Assembly: GCA_024401435.1 (NCBI GenBank)
Contig: JAKSLB010000006.1
Location: forward strand, 62,001 to 126,000
From: Paludibacteraceae bacterium
GTDB taxonomy: Bacteria > Bacteroidota > Bacteroidia > Bacteroidales > Paludibacteraceae
Length of the DNA stretch: 64,000 nucleotides
Direction of reading: 5' to 3'
Of the stretch, positions 34,028 through 43,289 are shown in pieces; position 1 is the first letter of the stretch; every line of letters begins with the position of its first letter. Position numbers and translations under genes: made by a program. A model generated the notes under the pieces. It saw nothing but the letters and a program-made list of their open reading frames with translations. It did not search any database and had not been told where the DNA came from.

Positions 34028-35059
34028 TTATACTTTCTTTAATTCTTTAATAAGAGTTTCATTCTCTTCTGGTGTGCCAATTGTAATACGTAGACAATTG
34101 TCGCAAAGAATTACTGTGTTTCTGTTTCGTACAATAATACCTTTTTTGACTAAACTTTCATACGTTTTATTTGCATCTGTTACTTTTACGAGAATGAAAT
34201 TGGCGTCGGTTGGATAAATCTTTTCCACTATTTTCAGATCTTGGAGTTCTTTTTGCATTTTTCCTCTTTCATCTAAAATGGTTTTTATCCAAAGACTTAC
34301 TTCTGATTTATCTCCAAGTATGTTGATGGCTTGTTTTTGCGTTAAAATATTTACATTGTATGGATATTTTACTTTGTTGAACAATGCAATGATTGCTTCA
34401 GACGCAAAAGCCATTCCCATACGAATACCTGCACTTGCCCAAGCTTTGGAAAGCGTTTGTAATACAATTAGATTAGGAAAATCTTTTAATCGTTTGCTCC
34501 AACTTGGTTGTGATGAAAAATCTATATAGGCTTCGTCGATTACAACAATGCCGTTGAATTGTTTCAAAATTTTTTCAGTTTCTACACTGTTTAAGGCATT
34601 TCCTGTAGGATTGTTAGGAGAACAAAGCCAGATGACTCTGGTTTTATCGTCTGTTTTTGCTAATAGTTCATCCGCAGAGAATTGAAATTCATCATTTAGA
34701 TTAACACTTCTATATTCTACATTGTTGATGTTAGCACAAACACTATACATTCCATATGTTGGTGCTATCGCTACAACATTATCCTCTTTTGGTTCACAAA
34801 AAATTCTATAGACGAGATCAATGGCTTCATCACTACCATTACCTAAAAAAATGTTTTTAACATTGATGCCTTTCACTTTTTTGATAGCCTCTTTCACTTT
34901 TAGTTGAAGAGGATCAGGATATCGGTTGAAAGGTGTATTGTATGGATTCTCGTTGGCATCCAAATAAACAGAAGCCTCACCTTTAAACTCATCGCGAGCG
35001 CATGAGTATGGCTTTAGTTTCCATATGTTTGGACGTATTGTTTTTATTAAATCGAACAT
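34028..35059 (-). CDS. hisC: Histidinol-phosphate aminotransferase
   Basis: 343-residue PLP-dependent fold-type I enzyme converting imidazole-acetol phosphate and glutamate to histidinol phosphate. Features: [66 protein letters not shown], the PLP lysine in [15 protein letters not shown], and the C-terminal [25 protein letters not shown]. Last gene of the hisG-hisD-hisC operon; 16 nt after hisD. hisB, which often follows in Bacteroidales, is absent here. Confidence 0.97.
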   Translation of the reverse strand: MFDLIKTIRPNIWKLKPYSCARDEFKGEASVYLDANENPYNTPFNRYPDPLQLKVKEAIKKVKGINVKNIFLGNGSDEAIDLVYRIFCEPKEDNVVAIAPTYGMYSVCANINNVEYRSVNLNDEFQFSADELLAKTDDKTRVIWLCSPNNPTGNALNSVETEKILKQFNGIVVIDEAYIDFSSQPSWSKRLKDFPNLIVLQTLSKAWASAGIRMGMAFASEAIIALFNKVKYPYNVNILTQKQAINILGDKSEVSLWIKTILDERGKMQKELQDLKIVEKIYPTDANFILVKVTDANKTYESLVKKGIIVRNRNTVILCDNCLRITIGTPEENETLIKELKKV

Positions 35060-35075
35060 AGACTTAGTTTTTTAA

Positions 35076-36350
35076 TTATTTTCTTCTTAAAATCACTGCA
35101 TTTTGGTGTGCAAACAATTGTTCGTTGCTTGCCATGATTTCGATGGCATCTCCAATTTGTTCCAAACCTTGTTTGGTGATTTCTTGATATGTGATTTTTT
35201 TGCGGAAACTATCGAGGTTTACTCCACTATATGCTTTGGCATATCCGTTGGTTGGTAAAGTGTGGTTGGTTCCTGATGCATAGTCTCCAGCACTCTCTGG
35301 TGTATAGTAGCCTAAGAAGATTGATCCAGCGTTATCAATTTGCTCTGCGATTTCTCTGTAGTTGTTCGCAGAGATAATCAAATGTTCCGGTGCGTATGAA
35401 TTACTCAAACAAATTGCTTCATTCATATCCTTTACAATAAATATCTTGCTATTCGCAACGGATTTTTCTGCAATTTCTTTTCTTGGTAACTTCTCTAATT
35501 GGGTTTCTACTTCTTTCATCACCTTGTCTGCCAACGATTCGCTGGTGGTGATTAGGATAGCTTGACTATCCACACCATGCTCAGCTTGTGATAGTAGGTC
35601 GGATGCTACAAATATAGGATTGGCACTATCGTCAGCTAATACTTCCACTTCGGATGGTCCTGCAGGCATGTCTATCGCAACATCTTTCAGACTGACCATT
35701 TGCTTTGCTGCTGTAACGTATTGGTTACCAGGACCAAAAATCTTGTATACTTTTGGTACACTTTCAGTTCCGTATGCCATTGAGGCAATTGCCTGAACAC
35801 CACCGATTTTAAATATCTTGTTAACACCAGCTGTTTTAGCCGCAAAAAGAACGGCAGGGTGAACTTTTCCTTCACGATTAGGAGGAGTGCAAAGAACGAT
35901 ATCTTTGCAACCAGCGATTTGTGCAGGAATAGCAAGCATTAATACTGTAGAGAAAAGAGGTGCTGTTCCTCCAGGAATATACAATCCTACTTTTTCAATA
36001 GCTTTTGCTTTTTGCCAACATGTTACACCTGGCATTGTTTCTACGCAAGGGAGTTCTTGCGCTTGCGCACTATGAAATTTTTGGATGTTCCCTTTCGCTA
36101 AAATGATGGCTTCTTTTAATTCTTTCGATACAATGGCTTCAGCTTCTTTTATTTCTTCTTCAGAGACGATTAAAGAAGAAAGAGAAACTTTGTCAAATTT
36201 TTCTTCGTAAGCTTTTACGGCTTCATCACCTTTTGTTTTGACGTCATTCAATACAGTTCGAACTGTATCGAACAATGTCGCATTGTCAAATGTTGGGCGA
36301 GCTAATAACTGTGCCCATTCTGATGAAGCTGGATATTTATATATTTTCAT
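35076..36350 (-). CDS. hisD: Histidinol dehydrogenase
   Basis: 424 residues. HisD oxidises histidinol twice to histidine with NAD+ and zinc. Diagnostic segments: VGLYIPGGTAPLFSTVLMLAIPAQIAGC, GGVQAIASMAYGTESVPKVYKIFGPGNQYVTAAKQ, DMPAGPSEVEVLAD, DLLSQAEHGVDSQAILIT carrying the zinc Gln/His, YAPEHLII, and SAGDYASGTNHTLPTNGYAKAYSGV. Complete and of normal length. 15 nt from hisG. Confidence 0.98.
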   Translation of the reverse strand: MKIYKYPASSEWAQLLARPTFDNATLFDTVRTVLNDVKTKGDEAVKAYEEKFDKVSLSSLIVSEEEIKEAEAIVSKELKEAIILAKGNIQKFHSAQAQELPCVETMPGVTCWQKAKAIEKVGLYIPGGTAPLFSTVLMLAIPAQIAGCKDIVLCTPPNREGKVHPAVLFAAKTAGVNKIFKIGGVQAIASMAYGTESVPKVYKIFGPGNQYVTAAKQMVSLKDVAIDMPAGPSEVEVLADDSANPIFVASDLLSQAEHGVDSQAILITTSESLADKVMKEVETQLEKLPRKEIAEKSVANSKIFIVKDMNEAICLSNSYAPEHLIISANNYREIAEQIDNAGSIFLGYYTPESAGDYASGTNHTLPTNGYAKAYSGVNLDSFRKKITYQEITKQGLEQIGDAIEIMASNEQLFAHQNAVILRRK

Positions 36351-36365
36351 GATTGAATTCTAATA

Positions 36366-37217
36366 TTAAAGAATCATTTTTTCTATAGGAATAACTAAGA
36401 TACCTTCAGCACCAAGAGCCTTTAATTGATTGATAATGTCCCAAAAAGTCTTTTCTGTAATTACAGAATGTAAAGAAGACCATCCTTCTTTTACTAATGG
36501 AGTAACAGTTGGAGCCTTCATTCCTGGTAAAATTTTGCAGACTTCTGCGATTTTATCGTTAGGAATGTTTAATATGATGTATTTTTTGCCTTCTGCATTC
36601 TTATAAGAATCGAAACGGAATAATAATTCGTTAAGAATCTCTTTTTTCTCTTGGCTTAAGTTTGGATTGCCAATAAGAATAGCTTCTGATTTTAATACAA
36701 CTTCGACTTCTTTTAGATTGTTACTAACAAGTGTGCTACCAGAACTTACAATATCGAAAATACAATCGGCTAATCCAATTCCAGGAGCAATTTCTACAGA
36801 ACCAGTAATAACATGAATTTCAGATTTAATGTTATTCTTATTAAGAAACTCTTGTAGAATGTTAGGGTAGGATGTGGCAATTTTTTTACCATTGAACCAT
36901 TCTAATCCTTTGTAATCCTCTGCTTTTGGAATAGCTAAAGACAAACGGCATTTGCTAAAATCAAGACGTTTAATAAGGTCTGCTTTTTCGTTTCTTTCTA
37001 CATATTCGTTTTCTCCTACGATTCCAACATCAGCAATGCCGCTTGCAACAGCTTGTGGAATATCATCATCACGCAAATAAAGAATTTCAACTGGAAAGTT
37101 AGAAGCAGGAACTAATAGAGTTCTTTTTGCTGAACTGATTTTGATACTTGATTCTTCTAACATTGTCATTGTCTCTTCGAACAAACGACCTTTTGCTTGA
37201 ACTGCAATTCGTAACAT
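36366..37217 (-). CDS. hisG: ATP phosphoribosyltransferase, long form
   Basis: 283 residues. HisG makes phosphoribosyl-ATP, the first and feedback-controlled step of histidine synthesis. The catalytic part begins LRIAVQAKGRLFEETMTML and includes the PRPP loop region GLADCIFDIVSSGSTLVSNNL. The last 75 or so residues (IILNIPNDKIAEVCKILPGMKAPTVTPLVKEGWSSLHSVI) form the ACT-like histidine-binding domain of the long form, so no HisZ is needed. Expression is controlled by the leader peptide and attenuator upstream (37254-37393). Confidence 0.97.
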   Translation of the reverse strand: MLRIAVQAKGRLFEETMTMLEESSIKISSAKRTLLVPASNFPVEILYLRDDDIPQAVASGIADVGIVGENEYVERNEKADLIKRLDFSKCRLSLAIPKAEDYKGLEWFNGKKIATSYPNILQEFLNKNNIKSEIHVITGSVEIAPGIGLADCIFDIVSSGSTLVSNNLKEVEVVLKSEAILIGNPNLSQEKKEILNELLFRFDSYKNAEGKKYIILNIPNDKIAEVCKILPGMKAPTVTPLVKEGWSSLHSVITEKTFWDIINQLKALGAEGILVIPIEKMIL

Positions 37218-37253
37218 ATTATATTGATTTTTTTGTTATTGTTATCTTATTAA

Positions 37254-37287
37254 GAAAAAAGGCTTACCGAAATTCGGCAAGCCTTTT
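37254..37287 (-). terminator. his attenuator terminator
   Basis: On the minus strand AAAAAGGCTTgCCGAA pairs with TTCGGtAAGCCTTTTTT. It lies between the leader peptide and hisG, on the coding strand, so it must be read through for the operon to be expressed. Confidence 0.85.
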
Positions 37288-37305
37288 TATATTGCATACA
37301 CATCT

Positions 37306-37319
37306 GCTCACCGAAATTA
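37306..37319 (-). promoter_or_regulatory. his attenuator antiterminator arm
   Basis: On the minus strand TAATTTCGGTGAGC starts at the leader-peptide stop codon. It copies the 3' arm of the terminator (AATTTCGGTAAGC) and can pair with the terminator 5' arm GCTTGCCGAA, giving the alternative antiterminated fold. Confidence 0.7.
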
Positions 37320-37364
37320 TCGTTGATAATGATGATGATTGTGATGATGCTTTGTATTAAACAT
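37317..37364 (-). CDS. hisL: his operon leader peptide
   Basis: ATG at 37364 opens a 15-codon frame, MFNTKHHHNHHHYQR, with six His in seven consecutive codons (CAT CAT CAC AAT CAT CAT CAT) and a TAA at 37317-37319. It lies between a -7 box and the attenuator, 100 nt before hisG. A ribosome stalled on the His run when charged tRNA-His is scarce would leave the antiterminator arm free to pair. This is the same logic as the enterobacterial his leader, but the sequence is unrelated. Confidence 0.85.
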   Translation of the reverse strand: MFNTKHHHNHHHYQR

Positions 37365-37384
37365 ATTTCTTTTATTTTGATGTT

Positions 37385-37393
37385 GCAAAGTTA
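37385..37393 (-). promoter_or_regulatory. -7 box TAACTTTGC of the his operon
   Basis: Perfect TAnnTTTG element on the minus strand, about 20 nt before the leader-peptide ATG. Confidence 0.6.
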
Positions 37394-37441
37394 TAAAAAT
37401 AATTTTTAAATCATTAAGAATCTGTTAATTTTTTATTGTGC

Positions 37442-39046
37442 CTATTGTTTTAAAACTTTCATATAGGTTCCATCTATACCTTCAATAATATAGACTCCAT
37501 TTTTAAGAGATTCAAAATTTTCTTCAGAATATTCCATTAAAAGTATACCAGATACGTTATAAATGTTTTTACCTATGAAATGATATTCTTCTATCGTATT
37601 TTCAGTTATTTCCGTATAGTCATTTTTAGGACCATTATAACTTTCTCCTGCCACGCCTTTTTGATATACCCGTATATAATTAACATACATCTTTGCATCT
37701 CCATTTGCAAGAGCTGTGATGCTATTTGCATCATAGATGTGCGGAAAATCTCCTCCTATTGCTAAGTTGAAGATCACGAAAAATTCATGATGGAAATATC
37801 TGCCAGCACTACTATTTGTACTATTGTCAGATATGTATAATTCACCATAAGGTTCTGCATCTGGGTAACGGTCTTGATCTAAATACATTGTCAATTTTTG
37901 ATCGTCCCAATACATTGTATATAGGTGGAATTGATCATCTTGTAGTGAATAATTCCATGTGTTAGGCTTGTAATAATTAGGATGATTCCCGTTTGACATA
38001 GGTCCCCAGTGACATGCTGCATTAAAGAATCTATCTTGAGTCCCATTTTGAAAACAATCGGAATTACCCATTTCTAATATGTCTATTTCTCCACAATTAG
38101 GCCAGTTGTTGTAGTTTATGTCATCACCTAACAACCAAAATGCGGGCCATAATCCGTTTGCTGTCTTCGGTAGTTTAATACTTGCCTCGATTTTACCATG
38201 ACAGAATCGCATTCTCCCTTGTGTCGTAAGTCGACCTGACGTGAAGTTTTTGCTACCATAATTTTGCCTTTTGGCTGTGATGATAAGACATCCATTGCCA
38301 TTGTTGTCTTTCCCGACGGTTACATTTTCTTTCGTATAATATTGTAGTTCGTTGTTTCCTCCACCATCATCTCTTACTTCAACATTCCATACATTACCAT
38401 CAAGGGAATTATTATCAAACAAATCTTGCCATACAAGATAGTATCCATCTTTTTCTCCCGTACCTTTTTGTGCTTTTTCATCAATCTCAATCGCTACTTG
38501 TTTCTTGGCTTTGTGAAGTACAATTTCATCAATATAGACAACCATATCGTTGTATATAGACTCTTCACGATCTACCATTACAAAAAAGTCGGAATAGGTT
38601 CCTGGCGTAGCACTTTTCAAATCAAATTTTACAGTAGTCCATTCTGATGTTTGTGGATAATTTACATTTGATTCATAATCTTTGTCATTGGGACCAGATT
38701 CGAGTTTGAAAGAAACGTCACCCTTGGAGGTTTTCATGAATTTTACAGTGGCATAAGAGTAGCCATTCTCATCAGCTGAAATGTTAGCCGATAAATCACC
38801 TCTTAAAATGACACCAGCCCAACTGACAGAACCAGATTTTCGAGTGCATTTTAATACCTTTGATGATGAGTTCTCTGAATTCGGTGCTGGATTATCAACT
38901 ATTTCAAACGAAATGTGTGTTTCATCATTAATAGGAACCCATTCTTTTAAACCATTTTCAAAATCGTCAATGACGAGAGTTTCTTGAGCATATGTTGTAA
39001 TAGACAAGCATAATGTGAGAAGTGTAAATAATCGTTTTTTATTCAT
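37442..39046 (-). CDS. Secreted glycoside hydrolase family 16 (laminarinase-like) with T9SS tail
   Basis: 534 residues. A signal peptide (RLFTLLTLCLSITTYAQ) is followed by a carbohydrate-binding-like beta-sandwich (about 22-180). The GH16 domain contains GYYLVWQDLFDNNSLDGNVWNVEVRDDGGGNNELQYY, GKIEASIKLPKTANGLWPAFWLLG and the catalytic motif GEIDILEMGNSD (about residue 318). The C-terminal region ends NVSGILLMEY...LKNGVYIIEGIDGTYMKVLKQ, a T9SS type A-like sorting tail. The ExDxxE form with the extra residue is typical of beta-1,3-glucanases. It is expected to cut laminarin-type glucans outside the cell. No susCD or other glycan genes are adjacent. Confidence 0.93.
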   Translation of the reverse strand: MNKKRLFTLLTLCLSITTYAQETLVIDDFENGLKEWVPINDETHISFEIVDNPAPNSENSSSKVLKCTRKSGSVSWAGVILRGDLSANISADENGYSYATVKFMKTSKGDVSFKLESGPNDKDYESNVNYPQTSEWTTVKFDLKSATPGTYSDFFVMVDREESIYNDMVVYIDEIVLHKAKKQVAIEIDEKAQKGTGEKDGYYLVWQDLFDNNSLDGNVWNVEVRDDGGGNNELQYYTKENVTVGKDNNGNGCLIITAKRQNYGSKNFTSGRLTTQGRMRFCHGKIEASIKLPKTANGLWPAFWLLGDDINYNNWPNCGEIDILEMGNSDCFQNGTQDRFFNAACHWGPMSNGNHPNYYKPNTWNYSLQDDQFHLYTMYWDDQKLTMYLDQDRYPDAEPYGELYISDNSTNSSAGRYFHHEFFVIFNLAIGGDFPHIYDANSITALANGDAKMYVNYIRVYQKGVAGESYNGPKNDYTEITENTIEEYHFIGKNIYNVSGILLMEYSEENFESLKNGVYIIEGIDGTYMKVLKQ

Positions 39047-39068
39047 AATTATGTGTGTTTAAATCGAG

Positions 39069-39077
39069 ACAAAGATA
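39069..39077 (-). promoter_or_regulatory. -7 box TATCTTTGT for the GH16 gene
   Basis: Perfect TAnnTTTG match on the minus strand, about 23 nt before the ATG at 39046. Confidence 0.45.
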
Positions 39078-39281
39078 AAAAGGAAAATTAAGATATAGAT
39101 GTATATATGTTTTATTTCGAGGATTTTTGTTGCAAAAAATTTAAGGGGACTTCTATAAATTCCCTTACTGACGAAAGAACAATAAAGGAAAAATATTATT
39201 GAGTTATTGTAATAAAATAAAAAATGAAACGTTTTTTTATGGGAGTTGAAAAAGAAAGTCTTACAATAAAAAATCTTTCTT

Positions 39282-39290
39282 TATCTTTGC
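39282..39290 (+). promoter_or_regulatory. -7 box TATCTTTGC for the coaX operon
   Basis: Perfect TAnnTTTG match. With transcription near 39297, the ATG at 39333 gets a normal leader, whereas the one at 39303 would be almost leaderless. Confidence 0.45.
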
Positions 39291-39332
39291 AAAGAATTTT
39301 GAATGTACAAGTGCACAATTCCAAATAAAAAG

Positions 39333-40052
39333 ATGAATTTAGTCATAGATCAAGGTAATTCTTCTGCTAAAGTAGCTGTTTTTCAGGAAGATAAAATGGT
39401 TTTCTTTCAGAAATATGAACATTTTTCTGAAAAAGAAGCTGATGAATTGAGACTAACATATAATTACAAACGAGCAATTCGTTCGTCTGTTAAAGGAGAT
39501 GATATTGCTTTATATGATTATATGCAGGAAAGGATGGAAAAATGGGTTGTGTTGACCAATGAGACTTGTATTCCAATTGGGAATTTATATAAAACACCTA
39601 ACACGTTAGGCAGGGATAGAATAGCAGTTTGTGTGGGTGCTAATTATTTGCAACCCAATCAAAATTTATTGGTGATAGATGCAGGAACTGCTATAACATA
39701 TGATGTGGTAAATTCGCAAAATCAATATGTGGGAGGAAATATTTCATTAGGAATAGAGATGCGAAGGAAAGCTTTGCACACCTTTACAGCAAAACTTCCG
39801 TTGGTGGATGTTCCTGATGATGTGCCTTTAATTGGAACGACAACAGAAGAGGCAATTTCTTCAGGTGTTATTAATGGTATTTCAGGAGAAATTAATTCTT
39901 ATATCGAAGAATTTTCAAAAATTTATCCCAATCTTTTAGTCTTTTTAACAGGAGGGAGCTCAAAATGTTTTGAAAGACGAATAAAAAGTCGCATATTTGC
40001 AGTTGAAAATTTGGTACAAATTGGATTAAACCGAATTCTTAATTATAGATGA
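39333..40052 (+). CDS. coaX: Type III pantothenate kinase
   Basis: 239 residues from 39333 (ten more if translation starts at 39303). CoaX phosphorylates pantothenate in the first step of coenzyme A synthesis. The ASKHA-fold motifs are LVIDQGNSSAKVAVF, PNTLGRDRIAVCVGA, LLVIDAGTAITYDVVNSQNQYVGGNISLG and VFLTGGSSKCF. The family normally starts with the MNLVIDxGNT segment, which supports the later start. The next gene overlaps by 4 nt (ATGA). Confidence 0.95.
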   Translation: MNLVIDQGNSSAKVAVFQEDKMVFFQKYEHFSEKEADELRLTYNYKRAIRSSVKGDDIALYDYMQERMEKWVVLTNETCIPIGNLYKTPNTLGRDRIAVCVGANYLQPNQNLLVIDAGTAITYDVVNSQNQYVGGNISLGIEMRRKALHTFTAKLPLVDVPDDVPLIGTTTEEAISSGVINGISGEINSYIEEFSKIYPNLLVFLTGGSSKCFERRIKSRIFAVENLVQIGLNRILNYR

Positions 40053-41296
40053 TAAAAAAATATACAATATTGATGATTATGGTTCTCGGTTATGTTAGTG
40101 GCATATGGGCACAACATAATACGAGTTCTCCGTATACTAGATATGGTTATGGAAACATATTGGACGGAGGTTTTGGTCAAGCGAGAGCCATGGGAGGAAT
40201 CTCATATGGAGTAAGAGATAAAAGTTATATAAATCCTAATAACCCAGCATCTTACACGTCTATAGATTCTTTGACTTTTAGAATGGATGCCGGAGTCAGT
40301 TTTCAAGTTTCTCGTTTTGACGGAACAGATGTGTCGGAAACTGCAGGTGATGGTAATTTGGAGTTTATAGCATTTCAATTTCCTATCAAGAAATGGGTTG
40401 CTTTTAGTTTTGGATTGATGCCATATTCAATTGTTGGATATGATTATCAAATGACACAAGAAGTGCCTTCGTCTATATCTGCAGGATCTTTGAAAAATAC
40501 ATATAAATATGAAGGATCTGGAGGTATAACACAGTTGTATGCTGGATTAGCATTCCGTCCTATCAAGTATATTTCATTGGGTGGTAATTTCCAATTTAAT
40601 TTTGGTAGTGTAACACATACTAGTATGTCTACATTCCCGATAAATTATTACTATTCCACCACGATGGAACGAAAATTTCAGGTAAAGGATATTTCAGGAA
40701 ATTTTGGCTTGCAGGTGGAAGTGCCGATTAAAGAAAAGCATAAATTGTCTTTGGGTGGTGTGTTTCAGATGGAGTCGCAAATGAATACGGATGCGACACA
40801 AACAATTATCACTACAGATACGATAGTATTGAATTTTGATAATAATTTTGACACTCCCATGTATTTTGGTGCGGGATTTGTATATACTTATTTAGAAGAG
40901 TTCTTATTCGGATTTGATTATAAAAGAGAAGTTTGGTCTGATGCTAGATTCTTTGGAGAAACTCCATTTACGGATCGTAATAAATTCTGTATAGGAGCGC
41001 AGTATCTTCCAGATGCAAATGGAAGAGCCTATTTCCAAAGAGTGGCATATCGTCTTGGTGCCAATTTTTCATCGTCATATTATAAGGTGAATGGAGAACA
41101 GTTGAATTTATTCTCGTTGACAACAGGTTGGGGATTTCCTTTAAAGAAAGGTTTAAATCCAACAATGATTAATATTTCATTTGAATATGGTCATAACGGA
41201 GCAATAAAAGACAATCAGTTGCGAGAACAATATTTTAAATTCACCTTGAATGCGACAATAAATGAAAGGTGGTTTGTAAAGAGAAAGTTGAATTAA
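40049..41296 (+). CDS. Predicted outer-membrane beta-barrel protein
   Basis: 415 residues with a signal peptide (YTILMIMVLGYVSGIWAQ), followed by NTSSPYTRYGYGNILDGGFGQARAMGGISYGVRDKSYINPNNPASYTS, a start conserved in Bacteroidales outer-membrane proteins found next to coaX. Alternating hydrophobic strands and abundant Gly/aromatic residues fit a FadL/OmpP1-like barrel. It is overlapped with coaX and followed by a TPR gene and lptC, so it may belong to outer-membrane assembly. The transported substrate is unknown. Confidence 0.8.
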   Translation: MIKKYTILMIMVLGYVSGIWAQHNTSSPYTRYGYGNILDGGFGQARAMGGISYGVRDKSYINPNNPASYTSIDSLTFRMDAGVSFQVSRFDGTDVSETAGDGNLEFIAFQFPIKKWVAFSFGLMPYSIVGYDYQMTQEVPSSISAGSLKNTYKYEGSGGITQLYAGLAFRPIKYISLGGNFQFNFGSVTHTSMSTFPINYYYSTTMERKFQVKDISGNFGLQVEVPIKEKHKLSLGGVFQMESQMNTDATQTIITTDTIVLNFDNNFDTPMYFGAGFVYTYLEEFLFGFDYKREVWSDARFFGETPFTDRNKFCIGAQYLPDANGRAYFQRVAYRLGANFSSSYYKVNGEQLNLFSLTTGWGFPLKKGLNPTMINISFEYGHNGAIKDNQLREQYFKFTLNATINERWFVKRKLN

Positions 41297-41317
41297 TAAC
41301 ATTAAAAACTAGAAGAA

Positions 41318-42676
41318 ATGAATACGAAAGTAGTAATATTAGGCACAATGATGACAGTTTCATGTGCATCATTTGCTGTAACGGGCGCTCAGAATGGTTC
41401 TAAATACGGAACAGGGCAGGATAGTGTGGATTGCGTTCAAAACTTGAGTTTAACTTCCCAATATGCTAAACAAGGAGATTATAAGAGTGCAGCTGATTTT
41501 TGGGAGAAATGTTATGCTAATTGTCCTCAATCCTCAAAGAATATCTATATTTATGGAGTAAAAATTGTGGCATATCAACTTCAAAACGAAAAGGATCCTG
41601 CAAAACAAGGTGTCTTGTTTAATAAGTTGATGGGATTGTATGATGATCGTGCAAAATATTTTGGTAATGATCGAAAAATGAATAAAAATCAGATCTTAGC
41701 TGATAAGGCTTTGGATTATATCAAATATGTACCAGCATCACGTGATCCAGAAAAGAAGATGGCATATCAATGGTTAACAGAGGTAATTGATAAAGAAGGT
41801 TCAAATTGTAAAGCTTCTGTGTTCCAGAATTTCTTTGCTTTGTCAGATTCATATTTTAAAGCAAATAAGGATGGATTCCGTCAAACATATATTAATGATT
41901 ATTTGAAATTGGGTCCATTGTTGACAGAACGTATTAATTCAGGTGACGAGAAAGATTCTGCGAATTATTCTATTGTTAAAGGTGTGGTAGATGCAGCATT
42001 TGCACAATCTGGTGCAGCTGATTGTAAAACATTAGATGGTGTTTATGCATCTCAGTTGGATACAAAGAAAAATGACAAAGATTTCTTAAACATGGTATTG
42101 AAGTTATATTCAATCGCAGATTGTGAGGAATCTTCAGTATATTTCAAAGCTTCTGCATATAAGCATGCAATTGATCCAACGGCAGGTTCTGCTATGGGTC
42201 TAGCTGCACAAGCTTATATGAAGAAAGATAGATCCACAGCTTTGAATTATTTTAAGCAAGCAGTAGATTTGGAAACAGATAAAGAAATGAAATCTAAATT
42301 ACAAATTAAGATTGCAACAATCTATAAGGAGTTAGGAAATTATTCTGCATCTCGTGAAGCTGCAAGAGCTGCGATCAATTATCAAGCAAATAATTCTAAA
42401 GCATATATTATTATTGCAATGCTATATGCAGAGTACAATTCATCCATTGCAGATGATGCTACGATTAAACAAACTGCATATTGGGCTGCTGTAGATAAAT
42501 TGGAAAAAGCAAAAGCAGTAGATCCATCATGTGCTGCAACTGTAAATAAGATGATATCTCAATATAAAGAGGTATTCCCTGTTAAATCTGAGTTGTTTAT
42601 GAGAAATATCAAGGAGGGGGATTCTTATACAGTACCTGGATGGATTGGAGAAAAAACAACTGTAAGAGGTAAGTAA
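41318..42676 (+). CDS. Periplasmic TPR-repeat protein
   Basis: 452 residues with a signal peptide (VVILGTMMTVSCASFAVTGA). Helical repeats include NLSLTSQYAKQGDYKSAADFWEKCYANCP near the N-terminus and YMKKDRSTALNYFKQAVDLETDKEMKSKLQIKIATIYKELGNYSASREAARAAI near the C-terminus, typical TPR pairs. It sits between the outer-membrane protein and lptC and may be a scaffold. No enzymatic motif was seen. Confidence 0.85.
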   Translation: MNTKVVILGTMMTVSCASFAVTGAQNGSKYGTGQDSVDCVQNLSLTSQYAKQGDYKSAADFWEKCYANCPQSSKNIYIYGVKIVAYQLQNEKDPAKQGVLFNKLMGLYDDRAKYFGNDRKMNKNQILADKALDYIKYVPASRDPEKKMAYQWLTEVIDKEGSNCKASVFQNFFALSDSYFKANKDGFRQTYINDYLKLGPLLTERINSGDEKDSANYSIVKGVVDAAFAQSGAADCKTLDGVYASQLDTKKNDKDFLNMVLKLYSIADCEESSVYFKASAYKHAIDPTAGSAMGLAAQAYMKKDRSTALNYFKQAVDLETDKEMKSKLQIKIATIYKELGNYSASREAARAAINYQANNSKAYIIIAMLYAEYNSSIADDATIKQTAYWAAVDKLEKAKAVDPSCAATVNKMISQYKEVFPVKSELFMRNIKEGDSYTVPGWIGEKTTVRGK

Positions 42677-42684
42677 AATAGACA

Positions 42685-43254
42685 GTGAAATACGAAAGAA
42701 TAATAAAAGGACATATGGCAGTTGCATTAGCAATTGCTATATGTTTTTTTGTCTCTTGCTCAGAAAAGAAAGAGATGGTGGATATACCATCGGATCGAAG
42801 TGAAATAGCAAGATTAACGGCAACAGATGTCATAACATTAGTCTCAGACTCTGGAATTACAAGATATAGAATTAATGCAAAGGTTTGGAAGGTCTATGAT
42901 AAGGCAGAAGATCCATATTGGGATTTCCCCAAAGGAATTCATTTTGATCGTTTTGATCCAAATATGAATGTTGATGCGGAAATAGAGAGTAAGGTTGCCG
43001 TGTATTATACAACAAGAAAATTTTGGGATTTAAGAGATAGTGTTCATGCTATGAATTTGCAGGGAGAACATTTTGAATGTGACCAATTGTTTTGGGATGA
43101 AAAAGAGGAGCGTGTGTATTCAAATGGAAAAATTAAAATCACGCAACAGGATAAAATAATTTATGGACAGGGTTTTGAATCGAATCAAACCTTCACGAAA
43201 TATGTGATAAAAAAACCAGAAGGGATTTTCCCTGTTGAAGATAAAGCAGAGTAA
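42685..43254 (+). CDS. lptC: LPS export protein LptC (lipoprotein form)
   Basis: 189 residues from GTG at 42685, or 179 from ATG at 42715, which has AAAGGA just before it. The longer form gives the positive charges expected before the hydrophobic core AVALAIAICFFVSC (Cys 25). The LptC domain shows IARLTATDVITLVSDSGITRYRINAKVWKVYDKAEDPYWDFPKGIHFDRFD, then DSVHAMNLQGEHFECDQLFWDEKEERVYSNGKIKI. It bridges lipid A transfer from LptBFG to LptA and LptD. E. coli LptC is membrane-anchored, whereas a lipobox is usual in this phylum. Confidence 0.88.
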   Translation: MKYERIIKGHMAVALAIAICFFVSCSEKKEMVDIPSDRSEIARLTATDVITLVSDSGITRYRINAKVWKVYDKAEDPYWDFPKGIHFDRFDPNMNVDAEIESKVAVYYTTRKFWDLRDSVHAMNLQGEHFECDQLFWDEKEERVYSNGKIKITQQDKIIYGQGFESNQTFTKYVIKKPEGIFPVEDKAE

Positions 43255-43261
43255 CTTTTTT

Positions 43262-43269
43262 TAACTTTG
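43262..43269 (+). promoter_or_regulatory. -7 box TAACTTTG upstream of the ppiD-like gene
   Basis: Perfect TAnnTTTG match just after lptC, about 94 nt before the ATG at 43363. The leader it would make includes the palindrome at 43290-43315. Confidence 0.35.
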
Positions 43270-43289
43270 TTTAGTTTTTGTTTTTTTGT

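Noticed and set aside
33689..34042. 117-codon forward ORF between pncB and hisC
   Set aside because: It runs through the right inverted repeat, the hisC terminator and the end of hisC, has no family signature, and its composition looks non-coding.
7556..38661. Isolated TGTGGATAA words inside pyrK, HTCS 1 and the GH16 gene
   Set aside because: Single DnaA-box matches within coding sequence are expected by chance in AT-rich DNA; only the regular intergenic cluster near 2.6 kb was kept.
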